A stretch of 8,746 bases of DNA, from positions 1 to 8,746 of the forward strand of contig CAJQJT010000091.1 of the NCBI GenBank assembly GCA_905478725.1, written 5' to 3'. The number at the start of each line of letters is the position of its first letter. Within the stretch, counting starts at the first letter, position 1. The notes beneath the pieces are model-generated. The model did not search any database, had not been told where the DNA came from, and worked only from the letters and a program-made list of their open reading frames with translations. Of the stretch, positions 1 to 5,968 are shown in pieces. A program made the translations under genes and the position numbers. This DNA comes from an uncultured Pseudomonadales bacterium. Lineage in GTDB: Bacteria > Pseudomonadota > Gammaproteobacteria > Pseudomonadales > Porticoccaceae.

Positions 1-90
1 GTGATTAACATTGCGATTGCGCACAAGCTGCTTCGGCAGGCCTATGCGGTGGCGACACAGGGTGTCGAATATTCGGAAAGTTGTGCATGA
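1..90 (+). CDS. IS110-family transposase, C-terminal fragment (partial at window edge)
   Basis: Frame 1 is open from the first base to a TGA at 88-90 and encodes 29 residues, including NIAIAHKLLRQAYAVATQGV. This resembles the extreme C-terminus of IS110/IS1111-type transposases, whose last helix has the form N-V-A-L-A-N-K-x-A-R-x-A-W-A-x-L-x-x-G. The family encodes DEDD recombinases that move circular insertion-sequence intermediates. The rest of the gene lies to the left, so it cannot be told whether the copy is intact. IS110 elements usually lack clear terminal inverted repeats, and none is recognised after the stop. The call rests on a short similarity recalled from the family; a chance open stretch is the alternative. 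Confidence 0.5.
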   Translation: MINIAIAHKLLRQAYAVATQGVEYSESCA

Positions 91-111
91 TTGGTTGACA
101 ATAAGCACAGT

Positions 112-177
112 TCATCCCGACAGAGCGCCAGCGACGAGGGATCTCAAACCACCAAAATGGCACTACAACGGCCAGCG
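112..177 (+). repeat. Dispersed intergenic repeat, copy 1
   Basis: The unit begins TCATCCCGACAGAGCG and passes through CGACGAGGGATCTCAAACCA to end in CGGCCAGCG. It aligns over its full length with 279-343: the first ~42 bases differ only by a one-base insertion, and the remainder matches less closely. The core belongs to the widespread class of intergenic repeats of the form GTCATCCCGA...GGGATCTCA. Its own inverted partner at 189-220 would allow a hairpin in RNA. Confidence 0.8.
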
Positions 178-188
178 TGCTTTCAGAC

Positions 189-220
189 TTTGAGATCTCT
201 CACATGCGTTCGAGATGACA
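189..220 (-). repeat. Degenerate inverted copy of the dispersed repeat core
   Basis: The stretch starts TTTGAGATCTCTC and ends CGAGATGACA. It is the reverse-complement form of the ends of the unit at 112-151 (TCATC...GAGGGATCTCAAA), with a diverged middle. Together the two can form a stem-loop with a loop of about 37 bases. It may be a decayed repeat or the second arm of a paired element. Confidence 0.6.
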
Positions 221-278
221 GGCTGGAGGTGGCTTGCCACTCACTAACCTGTTATACCAATAGAGCTGTAAAAACCTG

Positions 279-343
279 TCATCCCGACAGAGCGCAGCGA
301 CGAGGGATCTCAAACCACCTAAAACCCACTAAAGCGGCCAGCG
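279..343 (+). repeat. Dispersed intergenic repeat, copy 2, running into the DUF547 gene end
   Basis: This is the direct copy of 112-177. Bases 277-312 also match 2943-2978 in the opposite orientation as a 36-base perfect inverted repeat. The right end of the unit (GCGGCCAGCG, 334-343) lies inside the DUF547 gene, whose stop codon is at 329-331. The repeat therefore supplies the stop codon and the last few codons of that gene. Confidence 0.8.
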
Positions 344-1141
344 AGTCTCCGGCGCATTAATCCGCTTGTCATAGGCATACTCTATATCCCCGTTAAAGCC
401 TAAAATATACAGCGCCTTACTATCATCGGCATAATGAGAAAAAAGGCGTATCAACTGCCGATCGCCATCGCCGTCGCCAAACTCATCCCGATACCAGGAA
501 AAAATTCGTGACACTCGCAATTCATCCTTAGACACAGTCAAACCCCGTGGATGATTAATAAACTCCCGCGCATATTGCTTCAACAATTTATCCGTATTGG
601 CCCCAGTAAACGCCTGAGCATGAATCGCAGGGCAGCCAACTGAAGCACAGCTGAGACCAAAGACCATTTTGTAGTCCTGCCATATGGGCCGCAGAATCCG
701 CTGATCTATATCCGCTACCGACAACTTCTTTTTAGCCACCGTGACCCGGCGCTTACGACTATTCTTGTCACGCTCGACAGAGGTCACCGGATAGGCCTTG
801 AGCAGCCCTTGCAACGTCAGAGCATTATAGAGATTCAGCCAATAGGCCTTCTGCTCAAGCTTGCGATAATCGCGGGGGTCGATGGACGCCATCTTGGCAA
901 TATACTTATTTAGCAATTTACTATCGCCGCGGCTCACGTCAGCATAGCGAAAACGATTGATCCCAGAGGGATGATTGCTCACCACATAGGTTTTTAAGAA
1001 ACCATCGAAGGCCGAATGATCTATAATGGCTCCGTTGGTCTCGTTGCTACTATTCCACATAGCCCAGTCTTTTTTGGCTATAGCATTTGATGCGCAAGAA
1101 AGACCAATCAGGACGACCAAGAATAATTTGAACCGCTGCAT
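329..1141 (-). CDS. DUF547 domain-containing secreted protein
   Basis: The product has 270 residues. A signal peptide is visible at residues 1-23 (hydrophobic core LFLVVLIGL, likely cut after SNAIA), so it should act in the periplasm or beyond. The DUF547 (PF04784) signature follows in order: AYWLNLYNALT near 99-109, LSCASVGCPAI near 163-173, and SWYRDEFGD near 215-223. No biochemical role is firmly established for the family; the conserved Cys-rich LSCASVGCPA segment could be an active or structural site, which is inference. The start is set at the ATG at 1141-1139 because a GGAG lies six bases upstream; a TTG six bases further upstream would abut the GGAG directly. The gene is transcribed divergently from bioA. 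Its last codons and stop overlap a dispersed repeat, so the C-terminus may have been reshaped. Confidence 0.9.
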   Translation of the reverse strand: MQRFKLFLVVLIGLSCASNAIAKKDWAMWNSSNETNGAIIDHSAFDGFLKTYVVSNHPSGINRFRYADVSRGDSKLLNKYIAKMASIDPRDYRKLEQKAYWLNLYNALTLQGLLKAYPVTSVERDKNSRKRRVTVAKKKLSVADIDQRILRPIWQDYKMVFGLSCASVGCPAIHAQAFTGANTDKLLKQYAREFINHPRGLTVSKDELRVSRIFSWYRDEFGDGDGDRQLIRLFSHYADDSKALYILGFNGDIEYAYDKRINAPETRWPL

Positions 1142-1147
1142 AATCAA

Positions 1148-1151
1148 CTCC
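1148..1151 (-). promoter_or_regulatory. Ribosome binding site deciding the DUF547 start
   Basis: On the minus strand the bases read GGAG, followed by six bases and then ATG (1141-1139). This spacing supports the ATG and argues against the in-frame TTG at 1147-1145, which would leave no spacer. Confidence 0.7.
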
Positions 1152-1203
1152 GTTTGACTCTGTTTTTAAGGTGAAAATATTTGTCTAAAATAGCCCTGTA
1201 ACA

Positions 1204-1215
1204 GCCTCGCGAGGC
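1204..1215. promoter_or_regulatory. Perfect 12-base palindrome in the DUF547/bioA divergent promoter region
   Basis: GCCTCGCGAGGC is a perfect palindrome in the 156-base gap between two divergent starts. Its position, 63 bases from the DUF547 start and 83 from the bioA start, would suit an operator. It does not resemble the BirA operator known from biotin operons. The function is inference from symmetry and position only, and GC-rich 12-mers of this kind can arise by chance. Confidence 0.3.
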
Positions 1216-1297
1216 AGTCATCGCCACAACACAATTTCTCTAGACAGGCTTTAGTAACACTGCCCCTGCCAGCAATCAATTTGGAGTCCGTAGAACT

Positions 1298-2602
1298 TTG
1301 AACAACATCACCAAAACCGACCAGCAAAATGCAGAACTGCTGCAAAAAGACCAACAATTCGTCTGGCATCCCTATTCCTCACTGAGCGCTCCCATACCCG
1401 CCTATGAAGTGGTTTCCGCCAAAGGTGTTTACCTGAAATTGGCCGATGGCCGCGAACTAATCGACGGCATGTCATCCTGGTGGTGCACCATTCACGGCTA
1501 CAATCATCCGGTCTTAAATCAGGCAGCAAAAGACCAGATCGATAAAGTCAGCCATGTGATGTTTGGCGGTATTACCCATGCTCCTGCGGTGGATCTCTGT
1601 GAAAAATTAGTCGCTATTACGCCCCCGGGACTAGATAAAGTATTTCTCTCAGACTCCGGTTCAGTAGCGGTTGAAGTAGCCATAAAGATGGCCTTTCAAT
1701 ATTGGATATCTCAGAGCCACCCCGAAAAATCACAGCTTCTAACTCTGCGCAGCGGCTACCACGGCGACACCTTCGCCGCCATGTCGGTGTGCGATCCCAA
1801 AACTGGCATGCACCATATGTTTGACCAGGTGGTGACCAAGCACAATTTTGCTCCAGCACCCCAGACTGGCGTACATGAAGAGTGGAACGAAGAGGATATT
1901 GCTGAGTTTGCCGAGATCATTTCCAGCAAGAGCAATCAGCTGGCAGCAGTGATACTGGAGCCCATTGTTCAGGGTGCAGGTGGTATGCGCTTCTATTCAC
2001 CGCACTATTTAAAGCGTGTGCGCGAACTCTGCGATCAACACAATGTGCTGTTGATTGCCGATGAGATCGCTACTGGCTTTGGCCGCAGCGGCAAGTTATT
2101 TGCCTGCGAGTGGGCGGACATTTCACCGGATATTCTCTGCTTGGGTAAAGCCATTACCGGCGGCTATATGACCTTAGCTGCAACACTCTGTAGCGAAGAA
2201 GTCAGTCGTGGTATCTGTGAAGGTGAAGCTGGCTGCTTTATGCATGGGCCAACCTTTATGGGCAATCCCCTGGCCTGCGCGGTGGCCAATGCCAGTATTG
2301 ATCTGTTGCTGAGCAGTGATTGGCAGGGCAACATTCAGCGTATCGAAAGCCTTTTGAATACTCAGCTGGCAGCCTTTACGGAACTAGATACCGTGGACGA
2401 GATTCGCGTGCTCGGGGCTATTGGCGTGATTCAGATGAAAGAGCCAGTGAATCTGGCTGAGATACAGAAGAAGTTTGTCGCCGAGGGTGTTTGGGTACGT
2501 CCCTTTGGCAAGTTGGTTTATGTGATGCCGCCCTATATCAGTACTAATGAAGAGCTAACCACCTTGGTAAGCGGAATTTATCGGGTGTTGGAACAGGCTT
2601 AG
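1298..2602 (+). CDS. bioA: Adenosylmethionine-8-amino-7-oxononanoate aminotransferase (DAPA synthase)
   Basis: BioA is a cytosolic PLP-dependent class III aminotransferase. It converts 8-amino-7-oxononanoate to 7,8-diaminononanoate in biotin synthesis, using S-adenosylmethionine as amino donor. The 434-residue length is normal. Visible landmarks are WHPYSS (23-28), DGMSSWW (56-62), HGYNHP (66-71), the PLP phosphate-binding SDSGSVAVEVAIKMA (118-132), the YHGDTFAAM motif (154-162), the cofactor-contacting Asp255 in IADEIATGFGRSG, the Schiff-base Lys284 in LGKAITGGY, and HGPTFMGNPLACA (316-328). The start is a TTG: an in-frame stop lies 57 bases upstream, no ATG or GTG falls between, and a GGAG is at 1283-1286 (a long 11-base spacer). 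No other bio gene is in the window, so the gene stands apart from bioBFCD here. A TTG start with poor spacing suggests low translation, which would suit a biotin enzyme. Confidence 0.96.
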   Translation: MNNITKTDQQNAELLQKDQQFVWHPYSSLSAPIPAYEVVSAKGVYLKLADGRELIDGMSSWWCTIHGYNHPVLNQAAKDQIDKVSHVMFGGITHAPAVDLCEKLVAITPPGLDKVFLSDSGSVAVEVAIKMAFQYWISQSHPEKSQLLTLRSGYHGDTFAAMSVCDPKTGMHHMFDQVVTKHNFAPAPQTGVHEEWNEEDIAEFAEIISSKSNQLAAVILEPIVQGAGGMRFYSPHYLKRVRELCDQHNVLLIADEIATGFGRSGKLFACEWADISPDILCLGKAITGGYMTLAATLCSEEVSRGICEGEAGCFMHGPTFMGNPLACAVANASIDLLLSSDWQGNIQRIESLLNTQLAAFTELDTVDEIRVLGAIGVIQMKEPVNLAEIQKKFVAEGVWVRPFGKLVYVMPPYISTNEELTTLVSGIYRVLEQA

Positions 2603-2626
2603 GGCTACTGTTTACTCGGCAGCGAC

Positions 2627-2657
2627 AGGGGGATCCTTCGGCTCCGCTCAGGGCGAC
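2627..2657 (+). repeat. Short intergenic repeat of the GGATCCTTCGGCTCCGCTCAGGG type
   Basis: The bases GGATCCTTCGGCTCCGCTCA followed by GGGCGAC have the same build as the dispersed repeat seen elsewhere in the window (an ATCC...CGCTC...GGG...GAC skeleton) but a different core sequence. Units of this form are common in the intergenic DNA of many bacteria. Only one copy is present here, so the repeat status rests on that resemblance. Confidence 0.45.
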
Positions 2658-2739
2658 CGCAGTAGTAATCGAAATGCCATTAATAACAAATGCGCCAAGG
2701 CCACCAAGAGGGTTCCACGAAAGTACTACAATAATCCAG

Positions 2740-2897
2740 ATAGACCCTGACCCTACCCTCGCGATCAATCAGGGCCCGCTTATGGATGCCATTATTTTCA
2801 GAAAAAGAGAGCACTTGTTTGAGCGCCAGCGAGTTGTGCGAACGCTGAAAAAAATGGCATCCATGGGGCCGATCGCAAGGGTAGGGTCAGGGTCTAT
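2740..2897. repeat. Long imperfect palindrome (REP/MITE-like element), about 158 bases
   Basis: The outer arms 2740-2766 and 2871-2897 pair over 27 positions with a single C/A mismatch at 2760/2877; the arm contains GACCCTGACCCTACCCTCGC. An inner pair of 12 bases (ATGGATGCCATT at 2782-2793 with 2853-2864) is perfect, and a third pair TTTTCAG/CTGAAAA (2795-2801 with 2845-2851) continues inward to a core of about 43 bases. The whole could extrude as a cruciform or fold as one long RNA hairpin. It has no room for a transposase, so if mobile it would be moved in trans, for example by a REP-associated (Y1/RAYT) transposase. That link is inference. Confidence 0.8.
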
Positions 2898-2942
2898 TCG
2901 CACCCAACTTTCAATGCCCAGCATAGCAACCAAAAGCGAATC

Positions 2943-2978
2943 TGAGATCCCTCGTCGCTGCGCTCTGTCGGGATGACA
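2943..2978 (-). repeat. Dispersed intergenic repeat, copy 3 (inverted core)
   Basis: TGAGATCCCTCGTCGCTGCG and the following 16 bases are the exact reverse complement of 277-312, a 36-base perfect match 2.6 kb away. The similarity stops at the core: the flank beyond 2943 does not match the longer unit shared by copies 1 and 2. Confidence 0.85.
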
Positions 2979-3009
2979 AGATAGATTTAGTCATTCCCAG
3001 TACTACTTA

Positions 3010-3037
3010 TGTCACCTCGACCCTAGTGGAGGGACTT
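3010..3037 (+). repeat. Diverged relative of the dispersed repeat core
   Basis: TGTCACCTCGACCC...GTGGAGGGACTTC keeps the ends and the GTCA-C...GAGGGA skeleton of the repeat core, in the orientation of copies 1 and 2, but has a different centre. It lies 31 bases after copy 3 in the opposite orientation, so the two may once have formed a pair. The resemblance is modest. Confidence 0.4.
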
Positions 3038-3084
3038 CCTGCAATCGGTAGCAAACTCTTAGCTTTGGGCACCGCCTCAGTCGC

Positions 3085-3615
3085 TTACTTCCGCACCTGC
3101 TGAGGTGCTTTCTGCAACAACTCTGGGTCATAGCCCAAGTCGATCACCAAAGCGCGCAACTCGGCGTAGGTCTGATCTGGAATCTGCGCGCTGCGCGCCA
3201 TAATCCACACATAGTCACGGCTATTACGACCAATCACTGTGTATTGGTAATCCTCATCTAAGTAGACGATGCGGTAGTCAGCCTTGATTGGCCAGAGAAA
3301 CTGCATGCCCCACTCGGCATTGGTGTCGCTATTGCGAATAAATCCCTGCGGATGATAGACCTTCTCTTCACCGTCAAAAGCCCCATCATTAAAGGTAAAA
3401 GTCGTAGCAATGGTGCCATCCTCATTCAGCGCGTAGGACTCAACTGGGTTGAAGGCATCTTTTTCCAAGAAGGTGGGGATATTGGCAATCACATACCAGT
3501 CGCCCATAAAGCGCGGCAGATCCACCTGGTCCACCGTGGCCATAGGTTGCTGACTGCTGCAGGCGCTGAGCACTGTCATCAAGACAGCGGCGGCTAACAT
3601 TTGAATTATTTTCAT
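3085..3615 (-). CDS. blc: Blc-type outer-membrane lipocalin (lipoprotein)
   Basis: The 176-residue product starts with a lipoprotein signal peptide ending in the lipobox L-S-A-C (Cys19). Ser at +2 predicts sorting to the outer membrane. The mature part is one lipocalin domain (PF08212): the family's first motif is FMGDWYVIANIPTF at 36-49, and the later strand DYVWIMARS at 134-142 matches the conserved C-terminal part of bacterial Blc. Blc proteins bind fatty acids and lysophospholipids and are thought to help store or move membrane lipids. The gene is third in a minus-strand operon, 25 bases after the DUF6134 stop. A GAGAGG lies nine bases before the ATG. In many bacteria Blc is part of envelope-stress regulons; whether that holds here cannot be seen. 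Confidence 0.93.
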   Translation of the reverse strand: MKIIQMLAAAVLMTVLSACSSQQPMATVDQVDLPRFMGDWYVIANIPTFLEKDAFNPVESYALNEDGTIATTFTFNDGAFDGEEKVYHPQGFIRNSDTNAEWGMQFLWPIKADYRIVYLDEDYQYTVIGRNSRDYVWIMARSAQIPDQTYAELRALVIDLGYDPELLQKAPQQVRK

Positions 3616-3640
3616 ATTCTCGACCCTCTCATTCGGTCAA

Positions 3641-4267
3641 TCAAAAAACACGCTGATAGCGCAGTGTGCCGCCAATTAATAATTCGGTCTGCAGTGATAG
3701 CCACTCACCAGCGGCATCGTATTGCAATGCTATATCCGCTTTGGGCAAGGCAATGTTTATATGCTGAACAGTATCCTGCTGGGAAAATTGGGAGCTAACC
3801 TCTACCGGGACATTGATGCCTGTCTCCGCATTTAACAGGTAATTAGCCTTTAACCACTGTGGGTTCCAATAGGAAAAACCACGCACACAGCCGGCAATCG
3901 TTTCACTCTCTTTGGGACGCTGAACAACCAACCCGGTATCATCGCTGATGGCATTTATAGAGAATGCTTCGCCCTGTTTTTCAGTTTCGCTCTGCAGTGC
4001 CACCAGACAGCCAGACTGCCAAATTTCATTGGCCTGGTGCCTATACTTAATACTCTTTATTTTGAAGATCTTAAAGTCTAGAGACATGGTTGATGAAACT
4101 TCAATCGACTCGCCCTGCTCCAGCAATTCAAACCTGTGCTGGCCTACTTCGCGGTCATTTAAAAACACTTTAAAATCCAAGGATCTCATGGTCGCAGATC
4201 CAGGATCAGTCGCTATCACTTGGCCAGCAATGAGTGCAGAGAGGATAACAAACAAACGTCGAATCAT
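3641..4267 (-). CDS. DUF6134 family secreted protein
   Basis: The 208-residue product has an N-terminal signal peptide (MIRRLFVILSALIAGQVIA, likely cut after residue 19), so it is predicted to be periplasmic. The mature protein has the DUF6134 look: LDFKVFLNDREVGQHRFEL (30-48), YRHQANEIWQSGCLV (75-89), and the best-conserved stretch CVRGFSYWNPQWL...YLLNAETG (127-150). Cys87 and Cys127 are the only cysteines in the mature part and may form a disulfide. The family has no assigned function known to me. Its ATG overlaps the stop of the DUF1295 gene by four bases (ATGA, 4264-4267), so the two are translationally coupled. The lipocalin gene follows at 25 bases. A role with membrane lipids or a small lipid-like ligand is inferred from those neighbours. 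Confidence 0.85.
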   Translation of the reverse strand: MIRRLFVILSALIAGQVIATDPGSATMRSLDFKVFLNDREVGQHRFELLEQGESIEVSSTMSLDFKIFKIKSIKYRHQANEIWQSGCLVALQSETEKQGEAFSINAISDDTGLVVQRPKESETIAGCVRGFSYWNPQWLKANYLLNAETGINVPVEVSSQFSQQDTVQHINIALPKADIALQYDAAGEWLSLQTELLIGGTLRYQRVF

Positions 4268-5097
4268 AGATCTGTGCCTACTTTTTGCGCGGGCTTCCAG
4301 GGGATAAACGCGCTGGTGGTTTCCATATACTGTCGATAGTCCGGGCGGCGCTCAGTGATGCCCCGTTCCATATGACGGATACCAGATAATTTTATTAGCA
4401 GGGCTATCATAATCATCGGCGCCAGTAAAAGCCAAGGCAGCGTCGCGGCGCTGGCCGCCGGGACAGCAAACAGCACCCAGCCACACCAGACACAGCACTC
4501 ACCAAAATAATTGGGATGACGAGAGTAGCGCCAGAGACCGTTGGTCAATGTCTCTGATTTTCGCACCACCAGTTGGTTGAATCGATAGAGCTGCAGATCG
4601 GCTAACGTTTGTAACAGAAAGCCAGACATCCACAGCGCAGCGCCGGCTGTATGCCAGTTATTCCAGCTCAAGGTCGAGGCCGAACTCAACGCCACGGCAA
4701 ATAGCGAACTGAGCATCCAGATCAAAAACGCCCGCAGCAGAAAGATCTCAAAGAGACTCTTAACTGCGAAATTTGGCGACAACCTTTTGCGCATGGCCTT
4801 GTAGCGACGCTCTTCTCCGCGATTACGCCCGCGCAATACTAAAAAGCCACTGAGGCGCAGGGCCCAGAGAGTTACCATGGTTAGAAGAACTAGATTGACG
4901 ATGCTGAGGCTGTTTTCAAAGCCTACCTGGTAGGCATAGGTAGCGGCGCTGCCCAACAGCATCAGCGACCAAAAGTAGTCAACAATACTGGTATCCTCAA
5001 TCACCAGGCTCACCAACCAGGCGCCCACAGCGATTAAAAACAGTAGCGGAATAGCCTCAAACATAAGTTGTATATCGAGACCCAGAAAAAGATTCAT
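4264..5097 (-). CDS. DUF1295 membrane protein (steroid 5-alpha-reductase-like / ICMT superfamily)
   Basis: The 277-residue protein has about seven hydrophobic segments and the DUF1295 (PF06966) signature. DTSIVDYFWSL is at 35-45, the basic loop LRGRNRGEERRYKAMRKR at 88-105, and the diagnostic NGLWRYSRHPNYFGE at 186-200. In the wider superfamily the RHPNYFGE segment forms the cofactor (NADPH or SAM) binding region, and members reduce lipid double bonds or methylate prenylated substrates; which applies here is unknown. Glu200 and the preceding RHPNY residues are intact, so it should be active. It is the first gene of the DUF1295-DUF6134-lipocalin operon and overlaps the next by ATGA. No clear Shine-Dalgarno precedes the ATG at 5097; an in-frame ATG at 5064 is an alternative start without a better site. 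A perfect palindrome sits 16 bases upstream. Confidence 0.93.
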   Translation of the reverse strand: MNLFLGLDIQLMFEAIPLLFLIAVGAWLVSLVIEDTSIVDYFWSLMLLGSAATYAYQVGFENSLSIVNLVLLTMVTLWALRLSGFLVLRGRNRGEERRYKAMRKRLSPNFAVKSLFEIFLLRAFLIWMLSSLFAVALSSASTLSWNNWHTAGAALWMSGFLLQTLADLQLYRFNQLVVRKSETLTNGLWRYSRHPNYFGECCVWCGWVLFAVPAASAATLPWLLLAPMIMIALLIKLSGIRHMERGITERRPDYRQYMETTSAFIPWKPAQKVGTDL

Positions 5098-5113
5098 AGG
5101 TTGACCCAGCGCC

Positions 5114-5127
5114 TTAGATTAATCTAA
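5114..5127. promoter_or_regulatory. Perfect 14-base palindrome upstream of the DUF1295 operon
   Basis: TTAGATTAATCTAA is an exact palindrome ending 16 bases before the DUF1295 ATG, in the 100-base gap after smrA. Its position over the expected transcription start or leader would suit a repressor site for a dimeric regulator. I do not recognise it as a known operator. A convincing -35/-10 pair could not be picked out around it. Confidence 0.4.
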
Positions 5128-5197
5128 TTATTATTGGGCTTTTACGCTGGTTGGGAAGAAAAAGATCAAACAGTAACTGCTGTATAAGAGGCGCTAT

Positions 5198-5839
5198 CTA
5201 GGGCTTATAGTGCCCGGCCTGCTCAAGCTTCTCGCTGGTATTCTGACGCGCAGCACCGCTCTTTTTGATCAGCACATAGGTGGCGCCCAATCCCCCGTGA
5301 TATTTCTGTGCGGTGTGAAAGGCCAATACCTGATCAAACTGCTTTAGCCAATGATTGACGCAGCTCTTGAGTACAGCAGGTCGTGCAAGGTGTTCACCCT
5401 TACCATGAGTAATCAGGGCGCAGCGCACCGAGTGCTTCTGGCAGTCGTCGACAAAGTTCCACAGTGCCGTACGTGCCTGCTCCACCGTATGGCGATGCAG
5501 GTCGAGGCGGGATTGAATTTCGTACTTGCCCATACGCAGATTTTTATACACGCCGTGCTGCACCCCCGGGCGGGAAAACGCCAGCGGGTCGAGGGAGGCA
5601 ACCTGCTCGATAATACTATCCGGATCGAGGAAGTTACCCTCATCCTGAACTTCCAGCTGAGCAGCCTCACGCCGTGCCAACACCCCGGGAGTCAACTGGG
5701 CAGATTTGGCCACAAAGGCCGCACCCTTGCCTCGCAGAGGTTCAACGGAATCGCCAAACAGAGCATCAAAACCCTCATCGAGATCATCTTGACCGCCATT
5801 CTCGGCATTGAGTTCCCGGTCTTTACTTACCCCTGACAT
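5198..5839 (-). CDS. smrA: Smr-domain DNA endonuclease, SmrA type
   Basis: The product has 213 residues, or 216 from the alternative ATG at 5848. The N-terminal ~85 residues are acidic and low in conservation. PLAFSRPGVQHGVYKNLRMG (85-104) matches the conserved segment that precedes the Smr domain in E. coli SmrA (YdaL). The Smr domain itself (PF01713) shows LDLHRHTVEQAR (112-123), ITHGKGEH (143-150) and YHGGLGATYVLIKK (180-193). Isolated Smr domains related to the MutS2 C-terminus have DNA nicking activity, and SmrA is a stand-alone cytosolic example; its cellular role is unclear. I chose the second ATG because the GGAG at 5850-5853 leaves ten bases to it but only one to the first ATG. The gene is divergent from slyD and 100 bases upstream of the DUF1295 operon. 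Confidence 0.9.
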   Translation of the reverse strand: MSGVSKDRELNAENGGQDDLDEGFDALFGDSVEPLRGKGAAFVAKSAQLTPGVLARREAAQLEVQDEGNFLDPDSIIEQVASLDPLAFSRPGVQHGVYKNLRMGKYEIQSRLDLHRHTVEQARTALWNFVDDCQKHSVRCALITHGKGEHLARPAVLKSCVNHWLKQFDQVLAFHTAQKYHGGLGATYVLIKKSGAARQNTSEKLEQAGHYKP

Positions 5840-5849
5840 GACTGCCATT

Positions 5850-5853
5850 CTCC
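5850..5853 (-). promoter_or_regulatory. Ribosome binding site deciding the smrA start
   Basis: On the minus strand the context is AAGGAG. It leaves one base before the first ATG (5848) and ten bases before the in-frame second ATG (5839). The second fits normal spacing better, so the three N-terminal residues of the longer version are probably not translated. Confidence 0.5.
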
Positions 5854-5905
5854 TTCGCTAGATTACCCAAATTAGAGTGCATGTTATTTAGTACTCGTAA
5901 CAATG

Positions 5906-5932
5906 TTGCCACCGGCGCAACTGATGTAAACT
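5906..5932 (+). promoter_or_regulatory. Weak candidate promoter for slyD
   Basis: TTGCCA (5906-5911) and TAAACT (5927-5932) are separated by 15 bases. The -35 half matches the consensus well but the spacer is short and the -10 matches at four of six positions. It lies in the divergent smrA/slyD gap, where a slyD promoter is expected. Offered as a candidate only. Confidence 0.25.
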
Positions 5933-5968
5933 GCGGCCCTCAGAATTCTTGTACCAGAGGTCACTGCA

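Larger units (their letters stand above)
91..328. other. Gene-free convergent gap filled with dispersed repeat units
   Basis: This gap lies between the ends of the plus-strand transposase fragment and the minus-strand DUF547 gene. No credible gene is seen in it. It holds two direct copies of a repeat of about 65 bases (112-177 and 279-343) and one degenerate inverted core (189-220), which together take up about two thirds of the space. The short open frames through here are read out of the repeats and have no start signals or family resemblance. Confidence 0.75.
2603..3084. other. 482-base convergent gap packed with repeats
   Basis: This gap separates the ends of bioA (plus strand) and the lipocalin gene (minus strand). 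It holds, in order, a GGATCCTTCGGCTCCGCTCA-type repeat (2627-2657), a long palindrome (2740-2897), a copy of the dispersed repeat in inverted orientation (2943-2978), and a diverged relative of it (3010-3037). An open frame running across the region at 2674-2976 is read through the palindrome and has no gene-like features. No classical hairpin-plus-T-run terminator is evident for either flanking gene. Confidence 0.75.

Noticed and set aside
112..343. Possible CRISPR array from repeated units
   Set aside because: There are only two full copies with an irregular gap, the third core is inverted, and no cas gene is present.
11..360. Short open frames in the left repeat gap
   Set aside because: They pass through repeat copies, overlap one another in different frames and have no family resemblance or start signals.
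1142..1297. BirA operator upstream of bioA
   Set aside because: No inverted TTGTAAACC-like halves with the usual spacing are found; only an unrelated GC-rich palindrome is present.
2603..2670. Intrinsic terminator directly after bioA
   Set aside because: No stem-loop followed by a T-run is seen; the GGATCC-type repeat here lacks the T-tract.
2674..2976. A 100-codon open frame in the bioA-lipocalin gap
   Set aside because: It is read straight through the long palindrome and a dispersed repeat, has no ribosome site, and its residues mirror the repeat (DPDPT at one end, GSGS at the other). It is not a gene.
3948..4307. A 119-codon open frame opposite the DUF6134 gene
   Set aside because: It is antisense to two coupled genes with clear family motifs and shows no ribosome site or domain.
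5351..5836. A 161-codon open frame opposite smrA
   Set aside because: It is fully antisense to a well-supported Smr-domain gene and has no recognisable domain.
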